Positions 22,137 through 35,003 are shown, numbered from the stretch's first letter. The stretch: DNA of 64,000 bases from Galerina marginata (GCA_023014335.1 JAECYW010000001.1:1550001-1614000); one strand, 5' to 3'. Program-made: numbers and translations. Notes: generated by a model from the sequence alone, not told the origin.

Positions 22137-23426
22137 TCAGGCGGACATGCGAGCCGGTACATTCAACTGATCAAAATAACCAGCGTAGGGGTCCTTTTTA
22201 CGAGCCTTTATAGGTTTGTCTTTGTGTTCCTTCGTGATATGCCGGTGGCGCGCTGCGGGATCCTTAAAGGTTACAAGCTTACAGTGAGGACACTCGTATT
22301 GAGTCGTCCAAACACTAATAAAGAAACAATGGTCAGGCTTATGGATATATGGGTTCAAAAGCGAGTCTTACTGCATCGCATTTATGTGGATTCCGAGTGC
22401 CGATTTCTGTTTCTTTGTCAGAGGATGAAGAAAAGGATACTTAGAATACTCACCTGCGGGAATGACTTGGAGCATTCGGAACAAACCCATGGCCTAGCAT
22501 CGGAGAAATATTGTGTTAGGGTATTTTCGAAGGGAATGTCGGTGGAGGAAGCGTACCGTATGCCAAGATGTGTGGCGTTGATGTGCCGTTTGACTGTCTG
22601 CTTGAGTCCCCGAAAGTTACAAAGAGTGCTCAATTTCGGGTCTACAGGTTCGTGGAGGCACTGATAGATGGGGTTGCCCCTCCCGTCTACTTTACCCAGC
22701 TCGACAGCATATTCAAGCCACTTAGTATGTTCCCCCGGAATCTCGACCCGCATGGCGCCCATATCTACTGCAGTGACAAGAACTTCTGAGGCAAGATATC
22801 CAGCACAGTCTTCTTGTTCAGGAGTTGCGGATACGGCGCGCTTCATTGCCAGCATAGATGTGTTTCTATCCCGTCTGGCCAATCCGAGTCCGCGAACCTG
22901 CTCAAAATTTAGCGGTGCAAGACGCTGTCGAATGCTCAACGGGTAGTCGTGCGGGTAAGAAAAAGCAACATCAGCACAGTCTACAAGAGGGCTTACTCGG
23001 AGGGATAAGGAGCATATTCGGTGCGATATTCTCTGCATTCATGATTTCGTTTCGTTGGGCCGGCATCTGGTAGTTCAATTGGCCTGATTGAAGGGTTACT
23101 GGAAGGGTCCGCGAGTTGGGCTGGAGCTGGAAACGATTCACTGGGAGTTTTCAGTTAGACAGAGGCGTCCGTTATCGATGGATGAATAAAAAGACTCACA
23201 TGCCAGGCAGTCTTCCTTTGGCCCATAGTTCATCCAACGAAAGGGGAGGCTTGTGCCGTCGTTGATCAGGAATGAGCCCTTCTTCTGACTGCGAATGCAT
23301 AGAGGAGCTGTTCGTCAAAGATCTGAGCATTGTGTCCACCCAAAATTACAGTGATTACGAAGGGCAGTGGCTGCAGAATATTTGCCAGTGGAGAATGGTT
23401 CAAACTTACTTAGTAAAGCGGGGCAT
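22137..23426 (-). CDS. C2H2 zinc-finger protein, putative transcription factor
   Basis: Predicted nuclear DNA-binding protein; its target is unknown. The start at 23426 gives MPRFTK, which a GTAAGT..CTCAG intron joins to SLTNSSSMHSQSEEG. An N-terminal DELWAKGRLPG element and a long middle exon follow (LEYAVELGKVDGRGNPIYQC and CNFRGLKQTVKRHINATHLG, a degenerate finger with two His). Near the C-terminus, WVCSECSKSFPQ joins KSALGIHINAMH across one intron. The last finger is YECPHCKLVTFKDPAARHRH with ITKEH. The protein ends in a basic stretch (KPIKARKKDPYAGYFDQLN) and stops at 22137. Similar few-finger proteins are expanded in agaricomycetes. Confidence 0.75.
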
Positions 23427-23997
23427 CCTGGAACCGGTAAGGGAGAAAAATAGGGAGAGAGTTTGCAAGACGGACAATGGGAGGGGAGTGCTGTGTTGAG
23501 AATAATGTCGACTTATATAAGGCGGGCGCTCAAGCGACAGATGGGACACACAGCAAATACAAAGGCACTTATTCGCTGACTTTGAACCGACAGATATATC
23601 ATGTTGCAAGGGTCTGCTGCTGAGTTTCTGGTCAGTGCGATTATCTAAAAAAGAACGCTTCGATCGTGCGGCCGGCAAAGATACAAGGTTCGTGTAACAG
23701 CAAGAGCATGCAGGAGACCGGTCCTTGTAGCTCCCCATGAGTAATGCTAGAGACGGATGGACCCTGATGGACCCACAATCACGGCATCCGCCCTATTTAT
23801 GCTTAGACGGGGTATTGAATACTTATATATATCGATAAAACACGGCGCTCACAGAGCTTTACAAGTACATATTCTCTTTAGTTAATTAGTACAGCAATAA
23901 CAAATCCCAAGTGTAATAAAATCTAAAGACACATGTATCAGGATAACTGATCAGAGGTGTCATGCAAGAGAAGCACGTACTTGTGAATTCGAATTTC
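23427..23997. other. Intergenic stretch
   Basis: 570 bp between the start of the zinc-finger gene and the stop of the next minus-strand gene. It contains an AT-rich segment (TTATATATATCGATAAAACAC near 23824) and no supported gene. Confidence 0.4.
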
Positions 23998-24739
23998 TCA
24001 AAGAACCATTGGCTCGAAGGGTTGATCTGACGATTGAAGAGTGGCTTCCTCACTCCAATCTTCCTCGTTGTTGATCCCTGCGGTGCTTTGAGCCGCCAAG
24101 TTTTGGCCGCCGACACCAAATGCGAATGAGCCACTGGGTAAGGACTGTGTTTCGCAGAGTGAGCGTCGGGAAGTTCTCAGAGGTTTCATGGGCCGAGAGA
24201 TAACTGGATTTGCAATGACTCGAGACGATAACTCCCCGCCCAACTCATGGTCCTCCGGTATCATGTCGCAGTCCTGGGGAACGGTGTCACATCCACCTTG
24301 ATCCGAGACTGAAAGCGATCTTTTCCGGGAAATGTCGTTTCCAATTGCTGTGGCGACAGAGGCATTTCCCGAGGCGTACACTTCCTGTAATGTATCCTTC
24401 ATTGATTTAAATATCACAGTGCCTGTAGATTGAGATTTTGTGAACGAGCTTGGGGCGGTTTTATAGCCTTCCAGAACACCTGGAGACGCGTCGAACACGT
24501 CAATCTATGTTGTATTCGACGAGAAAAACAGCTTACTCTTCCTGCCGCGTGCACCAACGCTGCGCAGGCGTTGAACAAGATCTTCCGGGGTGCTAGGAGA
24601 TCCGAGTCAGGGTGGACTTTGTGGACTGGGAGAATAGAGAAGAGACCGACCCCGAGGACGACGAGCGAGAAAATTGGTCAGAAGACAACACGGCTTCGCG
24701 TACCTCGTCTGTTAGCACCCGTTTGTTCGGAGTATCCAT
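23998..24739 (-). CDS. Orphan Ser/Thr-rich protein, frame interrupted
   Basis: Not recognised. The probable start at 24739 reads MDTPNKRVLTDEVREAVLSS, followed by a Ser-rich stretch ending STKSTLTR. Protein-like sequence (STPEDLVQRLRSVGARGRK) then continues one base out of frame near 24590-24605, just where the first frame meets TAG. A GTAAGC..TCCAG intron then joins SVLEGYKTAPSSFTKSQ, and the frame stays open to FEPMVL at 23998. The composition suggests a disordered regulatory protein. No domain, signal peptide or membrane segment is visible. The frame change is either a sequencing insertion or a sign of decay. Confidence 0.5.
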
Positions 24740-24919
24740 TGTTGTTGTGGGCAAAAGAGATTCGTATATCGTTCTTGTGGATGAGCAGTGTTGATGTGCT
24801 AATAGCCGACGGGCCGATAGGTGACATGTTGAATGCGTGAGTGTTCTCTGTTGTCTTCAGCAGCCTCCAGGCTCCTCACTGAGGAAAGATACGCTTCTGT
24901 CTTTACGGTTCGTGTCCGA

Positions 24920-27900
24920 ATGGCCCCTGGGTCTTTCCTATTTCTCCTCTTTTCCCTCTTTGTCTGTCACCGGCTTCCTGTACGTGCCCAAACGATATCC
25001 ACAACCACTCCAGTTCCTCCTCTCCAATGGATCAATTTGTCCAATCTTCTCCAAGGCTCCGCGCGCCCACCTCCTCTCAGAGATGCCGCTATTGGATATG
25101 ATGAGACCAGGTTCGGTGGAGTTTTTGCTCTCGCTCCCAATCGCATTGCTAATCTTCATCGCATTAGCCGGTCTCTCATTGTATTCGGAGGTCTGTCAGA
25201 GACCGGGCTTCCCCAGTCGCAAACCTTCCTGTATGTGCAGTTCATTTCCTGACGATTATCTTATTATTCTCAACCCCTTTAACCTAGTTTGAACTTGCAA
25301 ACTCTACTGTGGTCCACGCCATCACCTCCAGCAAATCTCCAGCGCACTCCTCCTTCGAGAAGCGCAGCTCTATTTGGAACTGATTTCGCGGCGAGCAAGT
25401 CAGGACACCCGCTATATCTTCGTTGACTGAACTTAACTTACACCTCAATACAGTCGACACGGATTTGTTGTGATTGGTGGACAGGGCTCGGATGGCAAAG
25501 CGCTATCTGACACATGGGTGAATATTGCCTTTATTTTATTTTTACTTTGTTCGTTTTTCGTTAATGTTTTGTCGCAGGAGTATGATTTCAACAATCAATT
25601 CTGGTCAGAGGTTGTGCTTTCTCCTGGTGGTCCATCGCCTCGTTGGGGTGCATCCGGCGGAATTGATATACGTACCCCGCCCATCCAAGATGCCATCGTG
25701 CCAGGTCCAAATAATACCTTCTATCTGGCCGGAGGTTTCAATGGGAACACTGTCAGTCCACTTTCGGACGTTTGGAGACTTAACGTGTCTGGCACGCTCT
25801 CTTCCAATTTGCCAGACAGTGTCCAAGGCAGCTGGGAGCATTTGACTATCAACAGTTTACCTGGCAGGGTTAGTCAAGCGGGTGCTGTAATATCGCATCA
25901 AGTAATCGCTACAGGAGGTTGCGATTCTAACGTGTCACCTACTGCGACGAATGCCACCTGCGCAAAACAAGATGCTTTCATTATCGATGCTCTCAGTCGG
26001 GCTGCGGTTACTCCTAGCTCCTGCCCCGCCCCAAGGGTTGCCCCCGTTTTAGTCCCGAACATGAATACATTTTCTACAGCCTTTGGTTCTCAAGTATTCC
26101 TTCTGCTGGGAAGTTTTAACTCTTCCTTGTGGCAAGATTCCAATGGACTCGCTCGTGGCGAGGTGGTAAGTCACAGCTGATTATCCCTCTGGTATATAAT
26201 CTCATCAATTCACTATTATCATTATAGGCCATATTGGACATAAATACCGGATCGTGGACTAGAATCTTGCCATCTGGGGACCCAGATTCATCCGGCGTGG
26301 TTCGTTTTCCGTCTCCCCGTGAAGGCGCGGCTGCCCTTTCTTTCTCGGAGGCTCTTGTGGGCAATTCGCGTCCCACCTCCTCTGATACCATTGTAAGTGG
26401 TGTGGAATGGATCAATTGATATTGGGTTTACATTATCACTGCAGATTTTCGGTGGGCAGGATACCAACGGAAGCTTTCTCTCTGACCTCTGGCTCCTGAG
26501 AGCATATACTGGCGCTATCACTCCTTCCAGCCCTACGTGGAGCGGCTTCGGGGACGGACAACTACAGACAGGTGTCAATGCAGACGGGTCGGGTGTTCGT
26601 GTGGCCTACTTGACGGAATGTGCTTCCTTGATCGCACAGCAAGGCTCCAACTCTTCGTCCCCAAGCACCGCGAACAATGGCTCTGACTCTGGGTCCGGAC
26701 AATCAGGGGCCTCCCAAACGGAACGCCTATTTAATACGTCTTTTGTCCACAAGCTTTCTGCCCCACTTTCGGTTGTTGTTTTATTGCCCGTCTTTTTATT
26801 TTTCCGTTGGACACAAGCCAGCCTTGAGGAGCGGTGGCTACCCAATCGAAATGTCGCGTTGGTCGTCGTGTTTACGATTTTTGGCCTTGCAGCATATGGC
26901 CTTGGTATCGTTGGGTTGATCTTTTCCTTCACGACAATATCCTCGATGCCTTCTTCCCACCAAGATACCCATCTAAAAACGTCGCACGGAGTGGTCGGTC
27001 TAATCTTTTTTCTTTGCCTCTACGTCCTTGTTCCACTGCTCTATCTCGTTTTTGCTTGTTTTAGTCCCCTTTCCGATGTGTATGGGGGCAAGCAAAGCCA
27101 ACGGAGCATTAGCCCCCACGGTAATTCCTTCATTACAAACGAAAAAGCGGACCCCGGTCCTCCAGCACCTCGCAGCCTTACCCCTAGCGTCCATAACACT
27201 TCCCCGCCTTCTTCACCTCGACCAAGGACACTTTCGTGGGATGCTTCCAATATGTTAAGGCCAAGTCATGATGAGGGCATGTCAGGCGAATCTACCCCAT
27301 CAGCCACCATTGGCAAGGGATTCGAAGTTGTCAATCGACCCAATAGAGCGAACAGGCATAGTGGGTCGTGGCCAGCACCTAGTGCACCTGGAGCGGCTCC
27401 TCCACTTCCTTCGACGAGGAGTCTCGGAGATATCGATTGGTTGCTACGGAGAAGGAGCCTCAACGCCGTGGTGAGTTCTCAATCGTCTACTCCTCTCTCA
27501 GGGGGTCTTATGCTAGTTTAGGGTGAGCTTGATTATGCTATTACCCAGGCACACAATGCGCAACATGCTTCGAACGCCTCTCACGCCAACACATCTCCTA
27601 CTGTGTATGTCCCATTGATCAAATACCCTCGACGGCAGGTCGTACTTCTCCATGTTTTAGTCCAACTCTCCGTATTGGGTTTGGCCATCGTGTCTCTGGT
27701 TCAGTTGTGGATGAGAGCCAAAAGATATCTTTTCGTCATATTTTTTGTCTGGATTGCCGCCTACTACACCATCATGGTCACACTAGCTTGGTATCGTCGT
27801 CCGGCATCTTCACTACTGACTGTAGCCCTGTGGCATCTTCGCGGGAAAACCCTGCCGATTCCCTTGCAAGGCCCTTCTAATCCATCCACTGCCAGTCCTG

Positions 27901-28118
27901 GGCCATATACTCACCACCGCCCACCCTTTCGTACAGCGACTCAACCTGACGAATTATCATACTCACACGCTAGTCCAGCCAATGCTGACACTGACGACAC
28001 TGACGAGGACATCGACGAAGATACACGACAAAGGTTAATTGAAGAAGAGATGGATAGACGAGAGGTGTCTATCGTGACGGTACCCCGTCGTAAACTGTTG
28101 GTTACAAATCCTTCATGA
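24920..28118 (+). CDS. Kelch-repeat ectodomain with multi-span membrane domain
   Basis: Large membrane protein of unknown role. The start at 24920 gives a signal peptide (MAPGSFLFLLFSLFVCHRL). Kelch-type blades follow, each around a di-glycine: SLIVFGGLSETG, GFVVIGGQGSDGKALSDTWE, NTFYLAGGFNGN with LSDVWRLNVSG, QVIATGGCDS, and IFGGQDTNGSFLSDLWLL. After about 500 residues come hydrophobic spans: LSAPLSVVVLLPVFLFF, VALVVVFTIFGLAAYGLGIV, HGVVGLIFFLCLYVLVPLLY, VVLLHVLVQLSVLGLAIVSL and LFVIFFVWIAAYYTIMV. A Ser/Pro-rich loop separates the third and fourth spans. The HGVVG..P pattern recalls cytochrome b561-like helices, but the heme ligands were not confirmed. The acidic cytosolic tail ends at 28118. 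Introns are regular and the gene looks intact. Confidence 0.82.
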
Positions 28119-28364
28119 GCTATGATTTCATTGGACTTTTAAAGACTTTTTGTACCCTTATTACATTTTGCTTACACGACCTTCGTTAATTACATTTAGA
28201 ACAATGTATCCCCTCATACACACTCCGTCTTTCTAGCTTTTCCATCTCGCATTGAGGGTGTTCACTATGTGTTATTGTACTCTGTATATAATTATTCGAA
28301 CGGGACGGGCGATTTATAAAATAGATTCCGAAAAGTCTAGGACCAATCCATCCACAGCGACAAA

Positions 28365-31303
28365 TTATAAATGCTCGCCTTCGACAACAACATCCCTTCG
28401 CCAACGATCAACCAAACCAAACTTGGCTTCGTCCTGAACAGGTGGAGGAGAAGGGATAGGCATCGGTACTTGCATCTGCATCATTGCCATAGGGTTCATC
28501 ATCGGGGGTGGGTAATAGGGAGAACCCATAAGGGAGGCGTTCATGAGCATGTTGCTCTGCATCTGGGCATGCATCATCATTTGCTGCTGCTGCTGCTGAG
28601 CTAACATCTGATATTGTGTTCTACGTTGTTGTTCAGGATGGAAGGCAAGTGGCACGTCGTCTTCTGCTTCTGCATGCACGGGATTCGAGGTGATCCTCGA
28701 CGCTCGCAATCCAAGTGGCTGGTTGTCTTCATCGTCCGACTGATCAAATGACAGTTTGTTGAATTTACCTTGTATACTGCTTGTTTTTCCTCGTTGTAGA
28801 ACATGAGATAACGGTCGGTCCTCATCATCGGAATCTTGAGGATAACCCCTTCCATTCGCTGTAGCTCGAACTTGGGCCTTATAAAGCGTCGCTGCAAGGG
28901 GTAGATCCTCCTCACTACTATCTCCATTTGTAGGTCGAAAATTGTTCGCATTCTTGACCTTTGTGAATCTTGGTCCGGTTCCAGTGGTACGCCTGGGGCC
29001 GGCATCTTCATCTGAAGATCCTACATGCCAGGAAGGTTCTCTCTGGATTGCAGGAATATGAGCATCCTCGCCATCACTTTCAGAGCTGATGTCGGAGTCT
29101 GATGGTTTTGGAGGAGCGCGCCTTGGAGCGCGTTGAATATCAGGCAGGGTAGGCGGTTCAGCAGAGACACGTGAGTCAAGAACTTGCTCGATTTGTTCCA
29201 CTTCGGGTTCCTCTTTCCGTTTACTCTTTTTCTTGCGTTTATCTTTCTTTCTCTGTTTCCTCAGTTCTTCCTCTTCTTCCCTCTTCCGTCTTTCCTCGTT
29301 CTCCCTCTCCTCTGTTGCTTGCATCTCTTTTAACTTGGCCATTTCTCGCTCCCACAATGTGTCGACGCCGAAGACTGAACGCGCACTCGGTAGGCGGTTT
29401 GCAGCTGGCGGTCGCTGAGGAAGTTTATCTTCGTCGCCATCGAAGTTGAGCAGAGGTTTCATGGTCAATGATGGATGGCGGGTCAAACCCTGAGAGCCAT
29501 GCGAGCTCATGCGCTGAGTAGTCGGCCGAGTCTGCAATGATGCTGGATCAATGAGAGTGCTGGACCGTTGTTGGTCTCGAGCCATCATCGATGGTCTTTG
29601 ATCTCCTGTAAAAACTCTTAATAGAATGATCAGAATTTAGAGGAGGATTAAAGATACAAAAAAAGGCACCGTTGTTTACTCCGCATTTGGGCCTTACGAC
29701 TCTCGAGGTCGTCTATGAGACTTTTACCGTACAGTTTGCCAGCTGGGCGGGAACCCTTGACGTGGGCCTCGGGAGGAGGCGACATTTCTGGAGGATCTTG
29801 ATTTCCAGAGGGATCCAGTTCTGCTTGCTCCCCATCTTCTGTCGCTCGAGGGAGGCTGATTCCCATATCATATGGTGCGGGTTGTCCTGGTACGACCAGG
29901 GTATTACGGAAAGTCTTTTGCGAGAGGGTCAAGTCCATAAGAGGGTTGGGAGTGAAAGAATTTGAAGCCACTGGGATATCTCCAACTTTTTCCAAAACGG
30001 ACACTGTAGAAGATAAACGGCGTGTAGATCGGGCACCAGGTGGTAAAGGGGGACCATCGGCTGAGAGTTCAAACCCACCTCTTACATTACGAGCTGGTTC
30101 GACGTAAACGTGAGGAGACACTGGTTGCAGGGGACTAGGCATCACAAGGACTTTTGGTCTTAGGAGTTCCAGAGTAGAATAACGGCGTTCCCTTGCATAA
30201 GGATCTCCAGTCACAACAGACGAATCGTCATTTTCTAACAATATTCTTGACCCCATGGACGCGTTCGAAGCCGAACGCGCTCTCGATATAATTTTAGGGT
30301 CGAAACGTGAGATGTGAGAAGGGTTCTGAATTGCAAATGGATTATTCTCTGGTGGTTTCGATATTCCCAAAGTCGTCCCCAAAGTATCGTTTGAGAAATT
30401 CCGTTGTCGGATTTCGATTTCATCTCTGCTTTCCTCGAGGATTAACCTTGAATTCATACTAGCCAATGAATAGGTCCGGTCATGGGCCACGGATCTACGC
30501 TCGCCATATACTCCCTCAGTGCCGGGAGAAGGGGAACGCGCCGATGTGCTTGGAAAAGGGACCATGCCGGAATTTAGCTGGGTCATCGAAGTTTGAGATG
30601 CAGCCCGACGTCGCTGTAGGGGCAGACTCGATGGCTCCATACCTGCTAGTTCTAAAGGGGACCCAAACGACCGACGGCGATCAACTTGTACATCTACATC
30701 AAGGTCCTCCAGATGGCCGCCAACGCTAGCTGATTTAGTGGTAACCAAACCACGCCGAGGAAATACCGCGAGAGGGTCGTGATTTGTGGATGGGTGTCGT
30801 GAGCGAGTCGAGCCAACAGCAGGTGCAGGTTGTTTTCCTTTCGCCTTGGCAGACTTGGACTTATCTTTCGGCATAAATGCATCCAGTCCCCAAGATGCAA
30901 GGTCGACTTCCAAACGGTCTTCGCCTTCCCCTTCATCATGCTCTTCGAATTCGGAATAATTGTCTGCGCCAAAGGGATTCCGCAAACCACTGGAAGCCCT
31001 TGAACGTCGAGTATCCTGGGCCGACTCTCTCCCGCCAAGACTTCCGGTATCACTGGGTATGTTAATTCCCAGGAAGTCACTTCTTCGCGGTGCTATGTCT
31101 GGGCGAGCTGCTGGATTACGACGTAAGTGGGCGAAGATGGCGCTGTCTTGAGCTGATCGATATGGTGCGTCTGGATTGTCAGGATCATTGTCGTACTCTG
31201 AAAGCACGTTAGGCCACGTCACAGAAAGATATGTCTAGCAGCTCTGCATACCCAATAAGGCTGCTGCTAACTGTAGGCGAGAGAACGCGGCCGGTGTCGA
31301 CAT
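28365..31303 (-). CDS. Large low-complexity, predicted disordered protein
   Basis: Not recognised. A 31303 start gives MSTPAAFSRLQLAAALL. A GTATGC..TTTCAG intron then joins EYDNDPDNPDAPYRSAQDS, an N-terminal element of about 40 residues (AIFAHLRRNPAARPDIAPRR) that looks conserved in composition. The rest is long exons rich in Ser, Pro, Arg and Asp. One intron lies near 29590-29660. Later comes a charged coiled-coil-like stretch (EREMAKLKEMQATEERENEE), a Lys-rich block (KKDKRKKKSKRK), several SSDED/DSDDED acidic clusters, and a Gln/Met-rich segment encoded by a CTG/CAG run at 28582-28597. It stops at 28365. It could be a nuclear or endocytic scaffold; nothing in the sequence decides. Confidence 0.65.
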
Positions 31304-31529
31304 CAAATTCACGCTGGAGACCAGCGGGGGCAATTAGAAGTTTGAAGACTTGAGGAAATCAAGGGTGTGAGGGAATGGTTGCTGTTGTTGGGCGATACGA
31401 GGTTGGGGATTAAGGCGAGGAAAATATGGAGTTGAGGTGGTCAAGTTCAAAGCCTTGCAATTCCCTACTAGTACTAATTTTGGTATACATTTGCATTATG
31501 TAAGCTGCTTTACGACTATAAATAGCCCA

Positions 31530-34500
31530 CTACAGCTCATCGTGTTGCACCACCGGGTTGCCGTCTTCGTCAATTTCTTCCATTTCAATCGAAATCTACA
31601 AGTTAAATGTGTTAGCATCGACACATCGATTCATGAATACAACTTGCTTTATCTCTAAATTCAGCTGGAAGGATCACGCGAGGCTTGCCGTCGTCTTCAT
31701 CTTCAACAGCCGGTTCCTCAGGTACATCAGTTTCAACCGGAGGCGCTGGCTTAATTGGCACTTCAATTGTAGCGGTCTCGGAGACGCCTAAGGACCTTCT
31801 CAGAACCCGGTCAACGCGGTTAAAGAATCTGAGGAAAATTGTTGGAAGTCTGCCAATTCCTCCAAAAACGGATACTGCAAACCTGTTGGAATCGGGCACT
31901 TCAAACCCAGATCGAACCAGTGCACCATCTATGAGTATAGACGCCACTTCTTTCAGCTCCTCTTCCGCGTCGGTGTCCCTTTCATCTTCGTCGGTGGGTA
32001 GGTCGCGAACCCGACGCAAGAGACCCTCAATGAGAGGCGATAGGGGGTTGATCTCCAAAAGCTTGGCCTTCATGGCCCATTCATGGACGACTCCGCCTCT
32101 ATTGCCTTTTGCATTCGAAGCAGCTGGATACAGATAAGAAAATGAAAAACCTGTTCAATCAAAGCCACTCACTCATCATCTTTTGGATATTTGCTGTGTA
32201 TCCACCAGTGTCAGCAACAATGGCGCAAGGGCTTTTTACGAGACGATTGGAAATGACGACTATCCAGCGCTATTTGGCATTTATTTTCGATTGTGAAAGA
32301 AGAGCCTCCTTACCATCACGGACTGCATCGCCAGCTTCTTTCTTTAGCCATTCAGTCAGAGGTTTAAATTTCTCTTCACGTTCTTTTTGCAGTTCCTTTT
32401 CTTCTTCCGGATCAAGGTCTACACAGTAAACCACCCGTCAGAGGAAGTCGGAGTAACCGCCGGGATCATATACCTTCGTCACCAAATTTAAGCCCTGCTT
32501 TAGCGGCATCTTGGAATGGGATATTCCTTGATTTAAAAAGTTAGAAATTCGGTAGCTAGCCTTGTGGGAGCAACGCACTTCCATTGTTGAAGGTGGCCAA
32601 TAAGAATTTCGTCCAAAGGTTCCGTAAGAAGAAGGACCTCATATCCACGAGCATGAAGTTTTTCAATGAAGACGCTTTGAGCCAAATCCTCGGGTTTCTT
32701 GCCCATTTCGGCAATGTAGAAAATATGCTTTTGGCCTTTCTTCTTGTTCTCGAGATACTAAATTGTTGGCTATATCAATAAGTGCCATAAAAATATGAAT
32801 GGGGGCCCTACCTGGTCGAAAGATGTGTTGTTCCTATGATTTGTGGTGAAGCGAGCCAGTCCTGCCAGTTTTTCACGATTTTTGCTATCCTCGACGGCTC
32901 CTAATTTGAGCACTGATCCATATGTCTCCTGCATTTTATCAAACTTTTCTTTGTCATCGCCTTCCGATATCTTCGTGAACAGTTGAATCATGCGTTTAAT
33001 AATGAGTCCTCTGAGTTGTTTCAGGAAGCGGTTGGACTGGAGAGTCTCGCGAGAAACGTTCAGAGGAAGGTCATCAGCTGGAATCTTGGTCAATAGGGCG
33101 GATAAACGTCATGAAACAAAACCATACCGTCCACAACGACTTTCACCCAGCTTGCCCACTTCGGTAGGCCTTCATCACCAAGATCGGATGTGATGAATAC
33201 CCGCTTGACCATTAGCTTGAAGTCCTTGGATTTATACTCAAGGGGCTTTTGCCAGTAATCTTCCGCCCTGGATTGACATAAACTTGAGTGCTAATGTTCG
33301 GAAACGTCATGAACCTACAGTTTTGAAGGGAAGAACAAAAGAGCCTTGAAGGCCACTCCAGAGCCAGCGTCACCAGAAAAGTGATGCCAAGCGAGGGGTT
33401 GACTGAAGTCTTTGAAGAACGAAGTATAGAACATGTTGTACTCGTCTGATTCAACGGAGGGTTTGAATCTCGAACAAAGAGGAAGAATAAGCAGTCACTA
33501 ACCGGTGGTAATATTCTTGGGATCCCTACGTAGGATAGAGTTATAGGTACGTCAACACAAGGAAAAGAGAGAACCAACCTAGCCCACAGAGGAGGCTGCT
33601 TGTTTAATTGGGTCCATTGCTCTTTGGTAACGTTCATCATTTTTTGTAGAGGAGGTTCTACATTGGTATCTTCTTCCTTTGTGACCTCTTCGACTATGAC
33701 CTCATCGCTATCCACTTCAGAAGCTTCTGAGGAATCCGATGGCTCGGATGGCCTTTCGGTTTCGATCTCAGCTTCGGCAGCTTCAGGCACTGCGCTCTCA
33801 TCAGGGACTTCCTCCGTCCATCTTTCGAAAAGATAGATTGGGAATGTAGAAGAGAACGCGGAATGTTTATGACTGGAGAAATTTGTGGTTAATAGGGAAC
33901 GTGAAATAGATATGAAGACATACACAAGGCTCGAAAGTGTTCCCTCGTCGAGATAGTCCAATGAGTCGGGTTTCAAGAATAGGGTAATTTCCGTTCCTCT
34001 GCCAAGGGTGTTGCCTCGCGGATCCGGTGATACATCGAAAGTACTGTCATCAGCGGAGGAGCTGAAAATATGCTGAACGGGATTTGGGTTCTTGGCAGAC
34101 TTAGGAGGAATGGATGCGACCTCAACGCGATCAGCGACAAGGAAACTGCTATAAAAACCGAGCCCGAAGGCACCGATTAAGTTTCCCTGATCAGCGCCAT
34201 CCTCGCTGCCCTCAGCTTTTGCAAGGAAATCCGAAGTCCCAGACTTTGCTAAGGTCCCCTGGAAAGTAGAGACGTCTGAATGGGTATATCTGTTATTTAG
34301 ACGACAGTAGCATACCAAATTGGTCGTGAGTTCCTCGGGGGACATACCAATGCCCGTGTCTATTCAGACAGACAATCAGTGATAGGAAATAACAAATACA
34401 ACGACGACATACCTGAGATAACCAAACGCCCACCCTTCCCATCTTCATCCTTCACAGCTTTAATGGTTATATTAAGTGGGTTGGATCCATCCCAGACACT

Positions 34501-34898
34501 TTTATCAGTCAAGGCCGTCAGTCGCAGTTTCTCCAAAGCGTCATTTGCATTTGAGATGAGTTCCCGAATAAAAATTTCCCTAATTCACAACATGTTTGGA
34601 ATCAAGCCAGCTAGCAAAGAGTCGTGCAAGGCTTACTGGTGCGAGTAAAGACTATGTGGGAGAACAAATGACAGTTCAATGACTTGCGAGCAAATTCAAC
34701 CCTGACAAGCTCACCTGTTGATGACGATCTTTCGTAGACGCGCTACGTCGCTCTAAGCAATGGTCAGGTCGACATTCTCAAACAGTTCTATCAATACATA
34801 CTTGATAATTATGCTTGGTCGCGCCTGCTGCATCCTCTGCAACAGCATAAGAGGTGAAGAAAAGCAGAGAGTGAAGAAAAGGTCGAAGGAGACGCATC
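31530..34898 (-). CDS. ER-resident Hsp90 (GRP94/endoplasmin type) with HDEL
   Basis: ATP-driven chaperone of the ER lumen. The start at 34898 gives the signal peptide [20 protein letters not shown]. The N-domain carries the Hsp90 signatures: REL..SNANDA in the second exons near 34560, the [13 protein letters not shown] lid start, [12 protein letters not shown], and [19 protein letters not shown]. An acidic linker follows near 33660-33800 ([16 protein letters not shown]), then the middle-domain motifs PPLWARDPKNIT and [20 protein letters not shown]. The C-terminal dimerisation region ends with [19 protein letters not shown] and the retrieval signal HDEL at the stop (31530). Signal peptide plus HDEL place it in the ER. 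Many short introns interrupt it, and the reading frame is otherwise regular. Confidence 0.92.
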
Positions 34899-34997
34899 CC
34901 TGCCTCAAGGTCCGATGCTCAGGATTATAGCTAGCAAGCCAAGGAGGCGCAAAAAGTGGGCTTCGTGTTGTTGGGGAGGGTTACAGCAGAGTAAATG

Positions 34998-35003
34998 TTT
35001 ATA
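34998..35003 (-). promoter_or_regulatory. TATA-box-like element of the ER Hsp90 gene
   Basis: TATAAA on the minus strand, about 100 bp upstream of the Hsp90 ATG at 34898. Distance and orientation suit a TATA element. Confidence 0.4.

Noticed and set aside
24430..24840. A 136-residue plus-strand frame
   Set aside because: It is antisense to the orphan gene at 23998-24739, which splices sensibly. The plus frame has no recognisable composition or start context.
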